A stretch of DNA of 64,000 nt from Devosia sp. 67-54 (GTDB lineage: Bacteria; Pseudomonadota; Alphaproteobacteria; Rhizobiales; Devosiaceae): assembly GCF_001899075.1 (NCBI RefSeq), contig NZ_MKVA01000003.1, positions 62,001 through 126,000 on the forward strand, read 5' to 3'. Shown here in pieces: positions 53,329 to 62,099 of this stretch. Numbering within the stretch: position 1 is the stretch's first letter; each line of letters begins with the position of its first letter. A program made the position numbers and the translations under genes. The notes below the pieces were generated by a model. That model was not told where the DNA came from, did no database searches, and was given only the letters and a program-made list of their open reading frames with translations.

Positions 53329-53873
53329 CGCCGGCCGAAGCAAAAGTCTTCGTCGAGCCTCTGGATACCGCGCGCCATGATCGTGCCGGCTTCTCCTGTG
53401 GCGTCGAGTCCGTCGACAATTTCTTCAAGCGGACGGCCAACAAGTTGGCCTCCGCGGGGAATCTTCGCGTTTTCGTAATGACGTCGGCGGAAGGCGAGGT
53501 CATCGGATTTTACGCGCTCAACGCCTCGTCGGTGGCCTATGCCGATCTCCCGGCGAAATACGCCCGCACCCGTCCCGGCCATGGCTTCATACCGGTCGCC
53601 TATCTGTCGATGATCGCCGTTGATCAACGCTATGCCGGTCGCGGACATGGCGGCGAGCTATTGGCGGATGCTCTGAAGCGCGTTGCGGCAGCGGCGACGA
53701 GCATCGGCATTGCGGTAGTCCTGCTCGACATTCTCGACGACGGCGATGCCGAGCTGATCGCACGGCGCCGGGCGCTTTACGAGCACTACGGCTTCTCTCC
53801 CTTGCCGACAAAACCGAACCGGCTGTTCCTTCCGGTCGACAGCATCGCTGCGCTTCTCGGCAAAACTCGCTAG
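53325..53873 (+). CDS. GNAT toxin (TacT-type)
   Basis: A 182-residue acetyltransferase: CoA-binding loop in YLSMIAVDQRYAGRGHGGELLADAL, and ARRRALYEHYGFSPLP with the catalytic Tyr region. Toxins of this kind acetylate the amino group of aminoacyl-tRNA and stop translation. GTG start overlapping the antitoxin. The type is inferred from pairing with DUF1778 and length. Confidence 0.93.
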   Translation: MTPAEAKVFVEPLDTARHDRAGFSCGVESVDNFFKRTANKLASAGNLRVFVMTSAEGEVIGFYALNASSVAYADLPAKYARTRPGHGFIPVAYLSMIAVDQRYAGRGHGGELLADALKRVAAAATSIGIAVVLLDILDDGDAELIARRRALYEHYGFSPLPTKPNRLFLPVDSIAALLGKTR

Positions 53874-53970
53874 GCCCCTCACATCTGGTTGCCCGCCCTT
53901 GCGGCGCAGTCGCAAAATCGACAATCTTTCCGCGACAATCCACGGCGTTTCCCCGGAGATCGAAGTCCTC

Positions 53971-55707
53971 GTGAACATCCTTACGCGCCTCGTCGCGGCC
54001 TCCGGGCTCGCAGTGGTCCTCGCGGTGCCCGTGCTCGCCGAAGACGCGCCGTTCAAGGGCCCGGAAAGCCCCACCGGCAACTATCTTGCCGGCCGCCAGG
54101 CGCTGAGCGATCTGCGCACGCACGAGGCGGCGCAGTTCTTCCGCGACGCCGCCGCCGACCAGTGGACCAACCCGCTGGTGGTCGACAACGCCTTCATCGC
54201 GCTGGCCGCCGACGGCCAGGTCGATGCCGCCGCTGACATGGCCAGGCACGTGCTCGAGCTCGAGCCCGGCAACGACATGGCCAAGCTGGTGCTCGCCACG
54301 CAGGCCTTCAAGCAGCGCCGCTACGACGGTGCCGTGCGCGACCTCGACAAGGTCGACGCGCAGACCTTCGAGGGCGTCACCGGCGCCATCCTCAAGGCCT
54401 GGGCGCTGACCGGCGAGAACAAGGTCGACGACGCCTTCAAATCGCTCGACAAGCTGGCCGATGGCGGCCTCGAGGATTTCCTCGTCTTCCATCGCGCCAT
54501 CATGGCCGACGTCGCCGGCCGCCAGGCCGTCGCCATCAAATACATCACCGACGCCCACGACGCCGATCCCTACACGCCCGATATCGTCGAGGCCTATGCC
54601 CGCATCATGGGCAATGCCGGCAAGACCCAGGAGGCGCTCGACGCCATCGCCCAGTTCGAGGCGCAGGGCCTCGCCCACCCGATCATCACCCAGGTCAAGC
54701 AGGCGCTCCTCAACAAGCAGCGCCCGGGCCTTTACGCCGACAGCGCCCAGGCCGGCGCCGCCGAGATGTTCCATTCCGTCGGCGTCGCCTTCGCCCGCGA
54801 CGGCACCTCCGATGTGTCGATGGTGCTGCTCCGGCTCGGCGCCTACCTCAACCCGCGCAACGACACCATCCAGCTCGTCCTCGGCCAGCTCTACGATGCG
54901 GCCGGCCAGCACGAGGTGGCCAACGCCATCTACGAGGCCATTCCCGCCAGCTCGCCGATGAAGGCCATGGCGGTGGTGCGCGTCGCCGACAACCTCGACG
55001 CCATGGGCAACCGCCCCGAGGCCATCCGCCGGCTCGACAACATCGTCACCTCCAATCCCACCGACATCGACGCCATCTCGGTGCTGGGCGACCTGCTGCG
55101 CTCCGACAAGCAGTACCAGGCTGCCGCCGACGCCTACACCAAGGCGCTCGGCGTCACCGGCGGCACCGCCCCCGCCGACTGGCGCTTCTACTACGTGCGC
55201 GGCATCGCCTATGAGCGCTCCAACCAGTTCCCGCTGGCCGAGAAGGACTTCCTCAAAGCGCTCGACCTCAACCCCAACCAGCCGCAGGTGCTCAACTACC
55301 TCGGCTATTCCTGGGTCGACAAAGGCATGAATCTGCAGCGCGCTTTGGGCATGATCCAGAAGGCGGTGCAGGCCTCGCCCAATGACGGCTACATCATCGA
55401 CAGCCTGGGCTGGGCCTATTACCGCCTCGGCCGCTACGCCGACGCCGTGACGCAGCTCGAACAGGCCGCGACGCTGCGCCCCAACGACCCCGAGATCAAC
55501 GACCATCTGGGCGATGCCTATTGGAAGGTCGGGCGCAAGCTCGAGGCGAAATTCCAATGGAACGTCGCCTATTCGATGGACACCGATGGCACCGTCAAGG
55601 CCCGCGTCGCCGCCAAGCTCAAGGGCGGGCTCGATGCCGCGCCCCGCACGGGAGATTCGGCGCCCGTCACCGACGACGCCAAGCCCACGCCGGCTGCCGT
55701 CAACTGA
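53971..55707 (+). CDS. Exported tetratricopeptide repeat protein
   Basis: A 578-residue protein with a signal peptide (ILTRLVAASGLAVVLAVPVLAEDAPF) and many TPR units throughout, clearest in the C-terminal third: NYLGYSWVDKGMNLQRALGMIQKAV, DSLGWAYYRLGRYADAVTQLEQAATLRPNDPEINDHLGDAYW. It is likely a periplasmic or outer-membrane scaffold. GTG 53971 is chosen because it starts the signal; the frame extends to 53899. Gap to ispE is 14 bp, so co-transcription is likely. Confidence 0.88.
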   Translation: MNILTRLVAASGLAVVLAVPVLAEDAPFKGPESPTGNYLAGRQALSDLRTHEAAQFFRDAAADQWTNPLVVDNAFIALAADGQVDAAADMARHVLELEPGNDMAKLVLATQAFKQRRYDGAVRDLDKVDAQTFEGVTGAILKAWALTGENKVDDAFKSLDKLADGGLEDFLVFHRAIMADVAGRQAVAIKYITDAHDADPYTPDIVEAYARIMGNAGKTQEALDAIAQFEAQGLAHPIITQVKQALLNKQRPGLYADSAQAGAAEMFHSVGVAFARDGTSDVSMVLLRLGAYLNPRNDTIQLVLGQLYDAAGQHEVANAIYEAIPASSPMKAMAVVRVADNLDAMGNRPEAIRRLDNIVTSNPTDIDAISVLGDLLRSDKQYQAAADAYTKALGVTGGTAPADWRFYYVRGIAYERSNQFPLAEKDFLKALDLNPNQPQVLNYLGYSWVDKGMNLQRALGMIQKAVQASPNDGYIIDSLGWAYYRLGRYADAVTQLEQAATLRPNDPEINDHLGDAYWKVGRKLEAKFQWNVAYSMDTDGTVKARVAAKLKGGLDAAPRTGDSAPVTDDAKPTPAAVN

Positions 55708-55721
55708 GTCCGGCCGGGCCG

Positions 55722-56597
55722 ATGGCCGAGCCTTTGGTCGAGGCCGCCCCGGCCAAGCTCAACCTTGCCCTGCACGTCACCGGCCGCCGCGCCGACGGCT
55801 ACCACGCGCTCGAAATGCTGGTGGCCTTCGCCGAAATCGGCGACGAGCTCGAGGCGCGCCCCGCCGCGCGCGACAGCCTTGCCATCACCGGCCCCTTCGC
55901 CCCGGCGCTCGGCACCACCGAAGGCAACCTCGTGCTGCGGGCGCTGTCTGCCTTTCGCGCCCGCTGGCCCGCGGCGCTGCCGCCCGGCATCGCCCTCACG
56001 CTCCGAAAGAACCTGCCGGTCGCCGCCGGTCTCGGCGGCGGTTCCGCCGACGCGGCGGCGGCGCTGCGGCTGTTCGCCGCCATGGGGCAGGGCGGCGTCG
56101 CCTTCGCCGACCTCCTCGCCCTTGCCGCCCCGCTGGGCGCCGACGTGCCGATGTGCCTCTATTCGCGTCCGGCCGAAGTGCGCGGCCTCGGCGAGATCGT
56201 GCTGCCGCTCAAGGCCTTCCCTGCCTGCCACGCCGTGCTGATCAACCCGCTGGTACCGGTGGTCACCGCCGACGTGTTCCGCCGGCTGGAGCGGCGCGAC
56301 AATCCCGGCCTGCCGCCGCTGCCCGATCCGCTGCTGCGCCCCGCCCAGCTTGCGCTCTGGCTCGACGAGACCCGCAACGATCTCGAGCCGCCGGCGCTGG
56401 CGCTGGTGCCGGCAATCGGCGAGATCAAGGCGCGGCTCGCCGGCATCGACGGCTGCATCCTCGCCCGCATGTCCGGCTCCGGCGCCACCGTGTTCGGCCT
56501 GTTCGGCTCCGGCGCCCAGGCCCACCAGGCCGCGCACGACCTGCGCACCCGCTACCCCGACCACTGGGTCGCCGCTGCGCCGCTGCTCGGGGTGTGA
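55722..56597 (+). CDS. ispE: 4-diphosphocytidyl-2-C-methyl-D-erythritol kinase
   Basis: A 291-residue GHMP kinase of the MEP isoprenoid pathway. Motifs: APAKLNLALHVTGRRADGYHALEMLV, the ATP loop LPVAAGLGGGSADAAAALRL, and ARMSGSGATVFGLF. The polyprenyl synthase gene that uses the pathway's products lies close by on the opposite strand. Confidence 0.96.
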   Translation: MAEPLVEAAPAKLNLALHVTGRRADGYHALEMLVAFAEIGDELEARPAARDSLAITGPFAPALGTTEGNLVLRALSAFRARWPAALPPGIALTLRKNLPVAAGLGGGSADAAAALRLFAAMGQGGVAFADLLALAAPLGADVPMCLYSRPAEVRGLGEIVLPLKAFPACHAVLINPLVPVVTADVFRRLERRDNPGLPPLPDPLLRPAQLALWLDETRNDLEPPALALVPAIGEIKARLAGIDGCILARMSGSGATVFGLFGSGAQAHQAAHDLRTRYPDHWVAAAPLLGV

Positions 56598-56600
56598 CCT

Positions 56601-56660
56601 TCAGCAGTTGGACGATAAGGCGCTCTCGCGACTGATCCGACAGCGCGCGAATGAAAAGCG
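56601..56660. repeat. Degenerate stem-loop repeat between ispE and DUF1905
   Basis: CAGTTGGACGATAAGGCGCTCTCGCG with a following ACTGATCCGACAGCGCGCG: it shares the loop CGCTCTCGCG and layout of the repeats at 36.4, 46.3 and 47.5 kb, but pairing is weaker. It lies between convergent genes. Confidence 0.55.
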
Positions 56661-56957
56661 TTACCGCGCTGCGACCGTCATCGTCACCTGAACCTCGTCC
56701 CCCGCCGTGACATCGCAGCGCCGCCGCACCTCCGCCTTGAGCGGCAGCAGATAGGTCCCGTCCTTGGGGAACAGCGAGGTGGTGAAGCGCACGCCGCCGA
56801 TCTCGGCCGCCACCGGGATCACGCCCCAGCCATAGCTGACGTGCTTTGCGGTCCGGCGGATCGCCTCGGCCTCGGTCCTGGGGATCGGGGCATAGAAATA
56901 CGGTGCCGGCCCGCGCCATTCGATGACGGTCGCGGCAAACGCCAGCCGCCCGGACAT
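56661..56957 (-). CDS. DUF1905 protein
   Basis: A 98-residue protein: FAATVIEWRGPAPYFYAPIP, YGWGVIPVAAEIGGVRFTTSLFPKDGTYLLPLKAEVRR and DEVQVTMTVAAR match DUF1905, a small beta-barrel-like domain. Function unknown. It lies 5 bp after the polyprenyl synthase gene and should be co-transcribed. Confidence 0.88.
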   Translation of the reverse strand: MSGRLAFAATVIEWRGPAPYFYAPIPRTEAEAIRRTAKHVSYGWGVIPVAAEIGGVRFTTSLFPKDGTYLLPLKAEVRRRCDVTAGDEVQVTMTVAAR

Positions 56958-56962
56958 CGCAA

Positions 56963-57979
56963 CTAATACGCCCGGCTGACGTAGAACTCGGCGATATCGC
57001 TGAGGATCGTCTTCATCTCGCTCGGTGGCAGCGGCGCCAGCGCCTCGCGCGCCTTGCGCACATGCGCATTGGCCTCGTCCACCGTGCGCGCCAAAGCATT
57101 GTGCCGCGTCATGATGGCCACCACCTGGCTCAGCGCCGTGTCGCTCGCATCGGGCTTGCCCAGCGCCGCGGTGATGATGTCGCGCTCCGCCGGGTTGGCG
57201 TCGGCGAGCGTCAGGATCACCGGCAGCGTCATCTTGCCTTCGCGCAGATCGTCGCCGGTGTTCTTGCCCATGGCGCCGCTTTCGCCGCGATAGTCGAGCA
57301 CGTCGTCGACCAACTGGAACGCCAGCCCCAGCTCCATGCCGTAGTCGCGCAGCGCGCCGCGCCCCGCCGCGTCGGCGCCGCCGGCCATGGCGCCCACTTC
57401 CGCCGCCGCCTGGAACAGCGTTGCAGTCTTGGCGCGGATCACCTGGTCGTAATCGTCCGGCGTGGCGCTGAGGTCGCCGGCCTTGGAAAGCTGGAACACT
57501 TCGCCCTCGGCGATCACCGTCGCCGCCTTGGCCAGCACCTCGAGCGCGTCGAGCTTGCCGGTCTCGACCATCATCAGGAACGCCTGGCCCAGCAGGTAGT
57601 CGCCCACCAGCACGCTCGCCTGGTTGCCCCAGATGATGCGCGCCGCCGGCCGGCCGCGCCTGAGATCGCTCTCGTCCACCACGTCGTCGTGCAGCAGCGT
57701 GGCGTTGTGCATGAATTCGACCGCCGCCGCGTAATTGGTCTGCGCCCCCTCGGCCCCGCCGAACAGCAGCGCCGCCGCCACCGTCAGCATCGGCCGCAGC
57801 CGCTTGCCGCCGGCCTCGATCAGATAGCGGGCGAGTTCGGGCACCATCTCGACATGGGAATCGGCGCGCTTCAGGATCAGCGCGTTGACCTTGTCCATCT
57901 CGGCCTGCGTCGCCGCCAGCAGCCGGTCGAGCGCCCCGAGGCCGTCCTGCTCTTTCGCCGCTGCCGCCGAACCTGCCAT
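56963..57979 (-). CDS. Polyprenyl diphosphate synthase (octaprenyl/decaprenyl type)
   Basis: A 338-residue trans-prenyltransferase making the ubiquinone side chain. The first Asp-rich motif is LLHDDVVDESDLRRGRPA and the second QLVDDVLDYRGESGAMGKNTGDDLREGK; GGKRLRPML is also conserved. Chain length cannot be fixed from sequence; Q10 (decaprenyl) is usual in alphaproteobacteria. ATG 57977-57979 gives the standard length. Divergent from the methyltransferase gene. Confidence 0.94.
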   Translation of the reverse strand: MAGSAAAAKEQDGLGALDRLLAATQAEMDKVNALILKRADSHVEMVPELARYLIEAGGKRLRPMLTVAAALLFGGAEGAQTNYAAAVEFMHNATLLHDDVVDESDLRRGRPAARIIWGNQASVLVGDYLLGQAFLMMVETGKLDALEVLAKAATVIAEGEVFQLSKAGDLSATPDDYDQVIRAKTATLFQAAAEVGAMAGGADAAGRGALRDYGMELGLAFQLVDDVLDYRGESGAMGKNTGDDLREGKMTLPVILTLADANPAERDIITAALGKPDASDTALSQVVAIMTRHNALARTVDEANAHVRKAREALAPLPPSEMKTILSDIAEFYVSRAY

Positions 57980-57996
57980 CGACTCCGTCCGTCCCG

Positions 57997-58024
57997 TTGA
58001 GCCCTGGGCGCAAAACACTATGAT
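57997..58024 (+). promoter_or_regulatory. Promoter of the TrmN6-like methyltransferase gene
   Basis: TTGAGC (57997-58002), 16 bp, TATGAT (58019-58024). It places the mRNA start near 58031 and so excludes the in-frame ATG at 58020. Confidence 0.5.
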
Positions 58025-58049
58025 CGCGCCGAACCAGCCCGAAACCGCC

Positions 58050-58832
58050 ATGTCCCTAGCCCACGACGCAACGATTGTAAAACGCGGCAACGTCACACAT
58101 GACGCCTTTCTCGGCGGCCGGCTGACCATTGCCCAGCCGGCCCAGGGCTTCCGGGCTGGGCTCGATTCGGTGCTGCTCGGCGCCGCGGTCGGCCATTCCG
58201 CCGGGGCGCTGCTCGATCTCGGGGCAGGGGCGGGCACCGCCGCGCTGGTGGCGCTGGCGCATCACCCCGCGCTCACCGCCACCCTGGTCGAGTCCGATCC
58301 CGCCATGCTGGCGCTGGCCGGAGCCAACATCGCCGGCAACGCGCTCGCCGGCCGCGCCGGCGCGCTCGGCCTCGACGTCACCGCCTCCGGCCGCGTCCGC
58401 GCCGCCGCCGGTCTTGCCGCCGACGCCTATGTCTCGGTGATCGCCAATCCGCCGTTTTTCGCCGCCGGCCGCGGCACCCGCGCCACCGCCCGCGGCGCCG
58501 CCGCCCGCCACATGACGCCCGCCGAGCTCGATCTCTGGGTGAAAACCGCCGCCACCCACGCCGCGCCGGGCGGCGAGCTCATCCTCATCCACACCGCCGA
58601 CAGCCTGCCGGCGCTGCTCGCCTCGGTCACCGCCCGCTTCGGCGCCGTGACCGTGCTGCCGCTCACCCCGCGCGACAGCGAGCCGGCGCACCGCATCCTG
58701 GTGCGCGGCATCAAGGGCTCGCGCGCGCCGCTGACGCTGCTCGCCTCGCGCCCCCTCCACACCCCCGGCGGCCGGCAGTTCCGCTCCGAATTCGAGGCCA
58801 TCTTCCGCGGCACGGCACGGCTGCACTGGTAA
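58050..58832 (+). CDS. TrmN6-like SAM-dependent methyltransferase
   Basis: A 260-residue methyltransferase: HDAFLGGRLTIAQPAQGFRAGLDSVLL is the family N-terminus, LDLGAGAGTAALV the SAM motif and VIANPPFF the N6-adenine catalytic NPPF. The group includes the tRNA1(Val) A37 enzyme; the same reaction is a fair guess. ATG 58050 is used because a promoter overlaps the ATG at 58020, which would add 10 residues. Followed by an S49 peptidase gene, a common alphaproteobacterial pair. Confidence 0.88.
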   Translation: MSLAHDATIVKRGNVTHDAFLGGRLTIAQPAQGFRAGLDSVLLGAAVGHSAGALLDLGAGAGTAALVALAHHPALTATLVESDPAMLALAGANIAGNALAGRAGALGLDVTASGRVRAAAGLAADAYVSVIANPPFFAAGRGTRATARGAAARHMTPAELDLWVKTAATHAAPGGELILIHTADSLPALLASVTARFGAVTVLPLTPRDSEPAHRILVRGIKGSRAPLTLLASRPLHTPGGRQFRSEFEAIFRGTARLHW

Positions 58833-58881
58833 TCGGCGCGCCCCGGCTCTACATCACCCGCGGGATTTCCAGGACCTGCAT

Positions 58882-59706
58882 ATGGCCAAGCCGACCGGAT
58901 TTCTTGGACTCGTCACCCGGCCGTTCCGTCGCGGCGGGCCGGTGATTCCGCTCGTCCGCCTGCATGGCGTCATCGCCGCCGACCAGCGCCCCGGCCGCAT
59001 CAATATCGAATCCGTGGCGCCGCTGCTCGAGCGCGCCTTCGACATGCCGGGCAGCACCGTCGCCATCGTCGTCAACTCCCCCGGCGGTTCCGCCGTGCAG
59101 TCGCGGCTCATCGCCAAGCGCATCCGCGACCTCGCGCGCGAGAACGGCAAGCAGGTGCTGGTCTTCGTCGAGGACGCCGCTGCCTCCGGCGGCTATTTCA
59201 TCGCCACCGCCGGCGACGAGATCATCGCCGACCCGTCCTCGATCGTGGGCTCCATCGGCGTCATCTTCGCCGGCTTCGGCTTTCCGGGAGCCCTGGCCAA
59301 GCTCGGCGTCGAGCGCCGCGTCCACACCGCCGGCCGCAGCAAATCCACCCTCGATCCCTTCCTTCCCGAAAAGCCCGAGGACGTCGAGCGCATCAAGCAG
59401 ATGGAGCTCGACATCCACCAGGTGTTCATCGACTGGGTGAAGTCGCGCCGCGCCGGCAAGCTCAAGGCGCCCGACGACCAGCTGTTCACCGGTGAGTTCT
59501 GGAGCGGCGTTCGCGGCCGCGACCTCGGCCTCGTCGACGCCCTCGGCGATCTGCACGAAACCCTGATCGCCCGCTTCGGCAAGGACGTGCGCATCAAGAC
59601 GATTGCCCCCAAGCGCGGCTTCCTCCGCCTGCCCAGCTTCGGCCTTGCCGCCGACCTCGCCGCCGCCATCGAGGATCGGGCATACTGGACGAGACTCGGA
59701 CTATGA
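58882..59706 (+). CDS. S49 family peptidase (SppA/SohB-like)
   Basis: A 274-residue serine protease. The Ser-Lys dyad is S102 (EDAAASGGYFIA) and K154 (AGRSKSTLDPF), 52 residues apart as in SppA. NSPGGSAVQS is also conserved. No signal peptide or obvious membrane helix is present, unlike many SppA proteins, so a cytoplasmic or peripheral location is possible. Substrate: probably signal peptides or membrane proteins. Confidence 0.94.
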   Translation: MAKPTGFLGLVTRPFRRGGPVIPLVRLHGVIAADQRPGRINIESVAPLLERAFDMPGSTVAIVVNSPGGSAVQSRLIAKRIRDLARENGKQVLVFVEDAAASGGYFIATAGDEIIADPSSIVGSIGVIFAGFGFPGALAKLGVERRVHTAGRSKSTLDPFLPEKPEDVERIKQMELDIHQVFIDWVKSRRAGKLKAPDDQLFTGEFWSGVRGRDLGLVDALGDLHETLIARFGKDVRIKTIAPKRGFLRLPSFGLAADLAAAIEDRAYWTRLGL

Positions 59707-59724
59707 CCATGCGCAAAGGGTGTT

Positions 59725-59815
59725 GCTTGCCCCCCATCGTTATTCCCGCCCACCTCCCCATCGTCACTCCCGCCCATCTTCCCATCGTCATTCCCGCGAA
59801 AGCGGGAATCCACAC
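59725..59815. repeat. Three degenerate copies of the REP left half plus one full unit
   Basis: CCATCGTTATTCCCGCCCACC, CCATCGTCACTCCCGCCCATC and CCATCGTCATTCCCGCGAAAG follow each other at about 24-bp steps; only the last continues into the palindrome GCGAAAGCGGGAATCC. It lies between the S49 gene and the small membrane protein gene. Confidence 0.75.
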
Positions 59816-59851
59816 CGCGCCGTCCGACTTCACCACGCAAGGCCTCGTCGC

Positions 59852-60067
59852 ATGACCGGCTTCCTCATCCGCCTCATCGTCATCGTCATCGTCTTCGGCG
59901 CCATCTATTTCGGCATCCGCCGCATCTGGCGTGACTGGACCAGGCAGTTCCGCGTCGAGGAAAAGCAGGTCCGCGAGCGCGACCTCAGGGAACGCGCCGC
60001 CCCCGGCGTCATTACCCTCAAACGCGACAAGGACGGCACCTTCCGCCCGCCCGGCGACGAGCGCTAG
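59852..60067 (+). CDS. Small membrane protein of unknown function
   Basis: A 71-residue protein: one N-terminal helix (FLIRLIVIVIVFGAIYFGI), then a charged helical segment (RQFRVEEKQVRERDLRERA) and a short tail. ATG 59852. Similar small proteins follow sohB-like genes in related genomes, by recollection. It may anchor or assist the peptidase, which is a guess from position. Confidence 0.78.
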   Translation: MTGFLIRLIVIVIVFGAIYFGIRRIWRDWTRQFRVEEKQVRERDLRERAAPGVITLKRDKDGTFRPPGDER

Positions 60068-60104
60068 GCCCGGCACCCCGCCACCCCATCCGAGGAGAGT
60101 TTCG

Positions 60105-60869
60105 ATGCGGTTCGAGCGGCGCGCCATCTACGTCACTGGCGGCGGCCATGGCATCGGCCGCGCCACCTGCCTGCGCCTGGCGAAAGAGGGCGGGGCGGTC
60201 GCCGTCTCCGACATCGACGAGGCCGCCGCCCGGCAGGTCGCCGACGACATCGCCGCCAATGGCGGCACCGCCATCGCCACCACCTGCGACGTCACCCGCC
60301 GCGACTCGGTCGACGCTTCGATCGCCGCGGCCGCCGCGCATTTCGGCCGCCTCGATATCCTCGTCGCCACCGCCGGCGGCGACTGGAGCGAGCCGGTCTT
60401 CGACCAGATCAGCGACGAGCTGTGGGAGCAGAAGCTCGACGTCAACCTCACCGGCACCTTCCGCTGCATCCGCGCCGCGCTGCCGCATCTGCTCGCCGCC
60501 GGCCCCGGCAGCAACGTCGTCGGCATCGGCTCGGTCAACGGCAACGCCGCCATCGGCGGCTACCCCTATTCGGCGGCCAAGGCCGGCCTCGAAATCCTCA
60601 TCAAGAACCTCGCTCTGCGCTACGGCCCGCGCGGGCTGCGCTTCAACCTCGTCACCCCCGGCACCATCCGCACCCGCGCTTGGGACGGCCGCGAGCGCGA
60701 CCTCGAACGCTTCGCCCGCCTGTATCCGCTCGGCCGCGTCGGCGAGCCGGCCGACATCGCCGCCGCCGTCGCCTTCCTCGCCTCCGCCGACGCCGCCTGG
60801 ATCACCGGTATCACCCTGCCGGTCGAAGGCGGCCTCCTCGCCGGCCCCGTCCGCCCGCCGGACGCGTGA
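60105..60869 (+). CDS. Short-chain dehydrogenase/reductase
   Basis: A 254-residue classical SDR. The cofactor motif TGGGHGIG is at residues 11-18, and D38/D40 in VSDIDEA suggest NAD preference. The catalytic set is S in IGSVNGNAAIGG with YPYSAAK (Tyr-x3-Lys). Substrate unknown. GAGGAG ribosome binding site. The stop overlaps a short HTH gene by 4 bp, an unusual partner. Confidence 0.93.
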   Translation: MRFERRAIYVTGGGHGIGRATCLRLAKEGGAVAVSDIDEAAARQVADDIAANGGTAIATTCDVTRRDSVDASIAAAAAHFGRLDILVATAGGDWSEPVFDQISDELWEQKLDVNLTGTFRCIRAALPHLLAAGPGSNVVGIGSVNGNAAIGGYPYSAAKAGLEILIKNLALRYGPRGLRFNLVTPGTIRTRAWDGRERDLERFARLYPLGRVGEPADIAAAVAFLASADAAWITGITLPVEGGLLAGPVRPPDA

Positions 60870-61063
60870 GCCGCGTCACCCGCCCGGAGCAGCGGCTCGC
60901 CGCGCTGGTGGTCGAAGGCCTGGCGCTGGCCGAGATCGCCCGCCGCATGGGCGTTACCGTCAACACCGCCCGCACCCACCTCAACCGCGTCTTCGACAAG
61001 GTCGGCGTCCGTACCCAGTCGGCGCTGGTGCGCGTGCTGCTCACCGCCATCGCCCCGCTCTAG
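60866..61063 (+). CDS. Stand-alone LuxR-type HTH protein
   Basis: A 65-residue protein that is almost only a LuxR HTH: RPEQRLAALVVEGLALAEIA, then RRMGVTVNTARTHLNRVFDK. It is paralogous to the last 65 residues of the next gene, with many identical positions (ARTHLNRVFDK, GVRTQ, ALVRVLLTA). GTG start overlapping the SDR stop. It may be a free HTH regulator or a remnant of a longer gene that lost its N-terminal part; the intact frame and coupled start argue for expression. Confidence 0.7.
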   Translation: MSRVTRPEQRLAALVVEGLALAEIARRMGVTVNTARTHLNRVFDKVGVRTQSALVRVLLTAIAPL

Positions 61064-61142
61064 TGCTGTCCTCCGTTGCGGGGACTCGCCGCGACCGGCG
61101 GGGCCGCTATGATGCGGCCGGATCATCGCGGGAGGGGCCGCC

Positions 61143-62096
61143 ATGCCGGATAAAGCCGCCGACGAAGCCGCCATCCTCGCGCTCATCGAGCGCAACCGCA
61201 TCGCCGTCTGGACCGGCGATTTCGAGGCGTGGGAAAGCTGCTTCGTGCATGCCGACTACACCACGCGCTGGGGCTGGTGGCAGTCGGGAGGCATCTTCGT
61301 GCGCCGCGGCTGGGACGAATTGCAGGCTCGCATGCGCGACAGCGGTCCGCGCCCGCGGCCGAACTACGCCTACGACACGACGGTGCACAACCTCTCGCTG
61401 CGCATCGGCGCCGACATGGCCTGGGCCACGTTCGAACAGCATTATCCCGGGCCGGAGGTGGCCGAGGGCGGCACCGGCCTCACCCGCGAGATGCGCGTCT
61501 TCGAGCGGCACGATGGCCAGTGGAAGATTGCTTTTCTCGGCTTTCTCGCCGGCGCCGCCGGCGGCCTCAACATCTTTCACCTCGATACCGACGGCCGCGT
61601 CCGATGGGCCAGCGCCAGTGCCAGAACGGCGCTCGCCGCCGACGACAACCTCGTCATCCGCAACGGCGCGCTGCGCTTCCGCGACCGCCGGCTGGACCGG
61701 CAGCTGACCGAGGCCATCGCCTGGGCGGCGGCGCTCGATCGCACCTACATGTCGACCCATGGTGCGCTGCCGATTCTCGCCGAAGCAGGAGAGGGGCTCG
61801 CCACCCGCATCTACTGGATCATCGCCGACGCCGGCCTCATCCTGTTCTCGCTCGGCGAGCAGCGCGCCAACGAGCAGCGCCTCGACATGGCGGCCCGCAT
61901 CTACGGCCTGTCTCCGGCGCAGCGCACCCTCGCCGGCCTCGTCTCGGAGGGCCTGAGTCTGGGCGAGATCGCGGCGTGCATGGGCATCAGCGCCAACACC
62001 GCGCGGACCCATCTCAACCGCGTCTTCGACAAGACCGGCGTGCGCACCCAGCCGGCGCTGGTGCGCGTGCTGCTGACGGCGTTCGCCCCGGTCTGA
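61143..62096 (+). CDS. NTF2/SnoaL-like domain regulator with C-terminal LuxR HTH
   Basis: A 317-residue three-part protein. Residues about 7-135 form an NTF2/SnoaL-like cone (AVWTGDFEAWESCFVHADYTTRWGWW; GQWKIAFLGFLAG). The middle (about 140-245) has PAS-like features (IFHLDTDGRVRWASASARTALA). The C-terminal 65 residues are a LuxR HTH (LSLGEIAACMGISANTARTHLNRVF). It is probably a one-component regulator sensing a small ligand. A GGAGGGG ribosome binding site precedes ATG 61143. Confidence 0.85.
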   Translation: MPDKAADEAAILALIERNRIAVWTGDFEAWESCFVHADYTTRWGWWQSGGIFVRRGWDELQARMRDSGPRPRPNYAYDTTVHNLSLRIGADMAWATFEQHYPGPEVAEGGTGLTREMRVFERHDGQWKIAFLGFLAGAAGGLNIFHLDTDGRVRWASASARTALAADDNLVIRNGALRFRDRRLDRQLTEAIAWAAALDRTYMSTHGALPILAEAGEGLATRIYWIIADAGLILFSLGEQRANEQRLDMAARIYGLSPAQRTLAGLVSEGLSLGEIAACMGISANTARTHLNRVFDKTGVRTQPALVRVLLTAFAPV

Positions 62097-62099
62097 GCC

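Noticed and set aside
58020-58049. Upstream ATG of the TrmN6-like gene
   Set aside because: The ATG lies inside the predicted -10 hexamer TATGAT and has no ribosome binding site, so the ATG at 58050 is preferred, though not with certainty.
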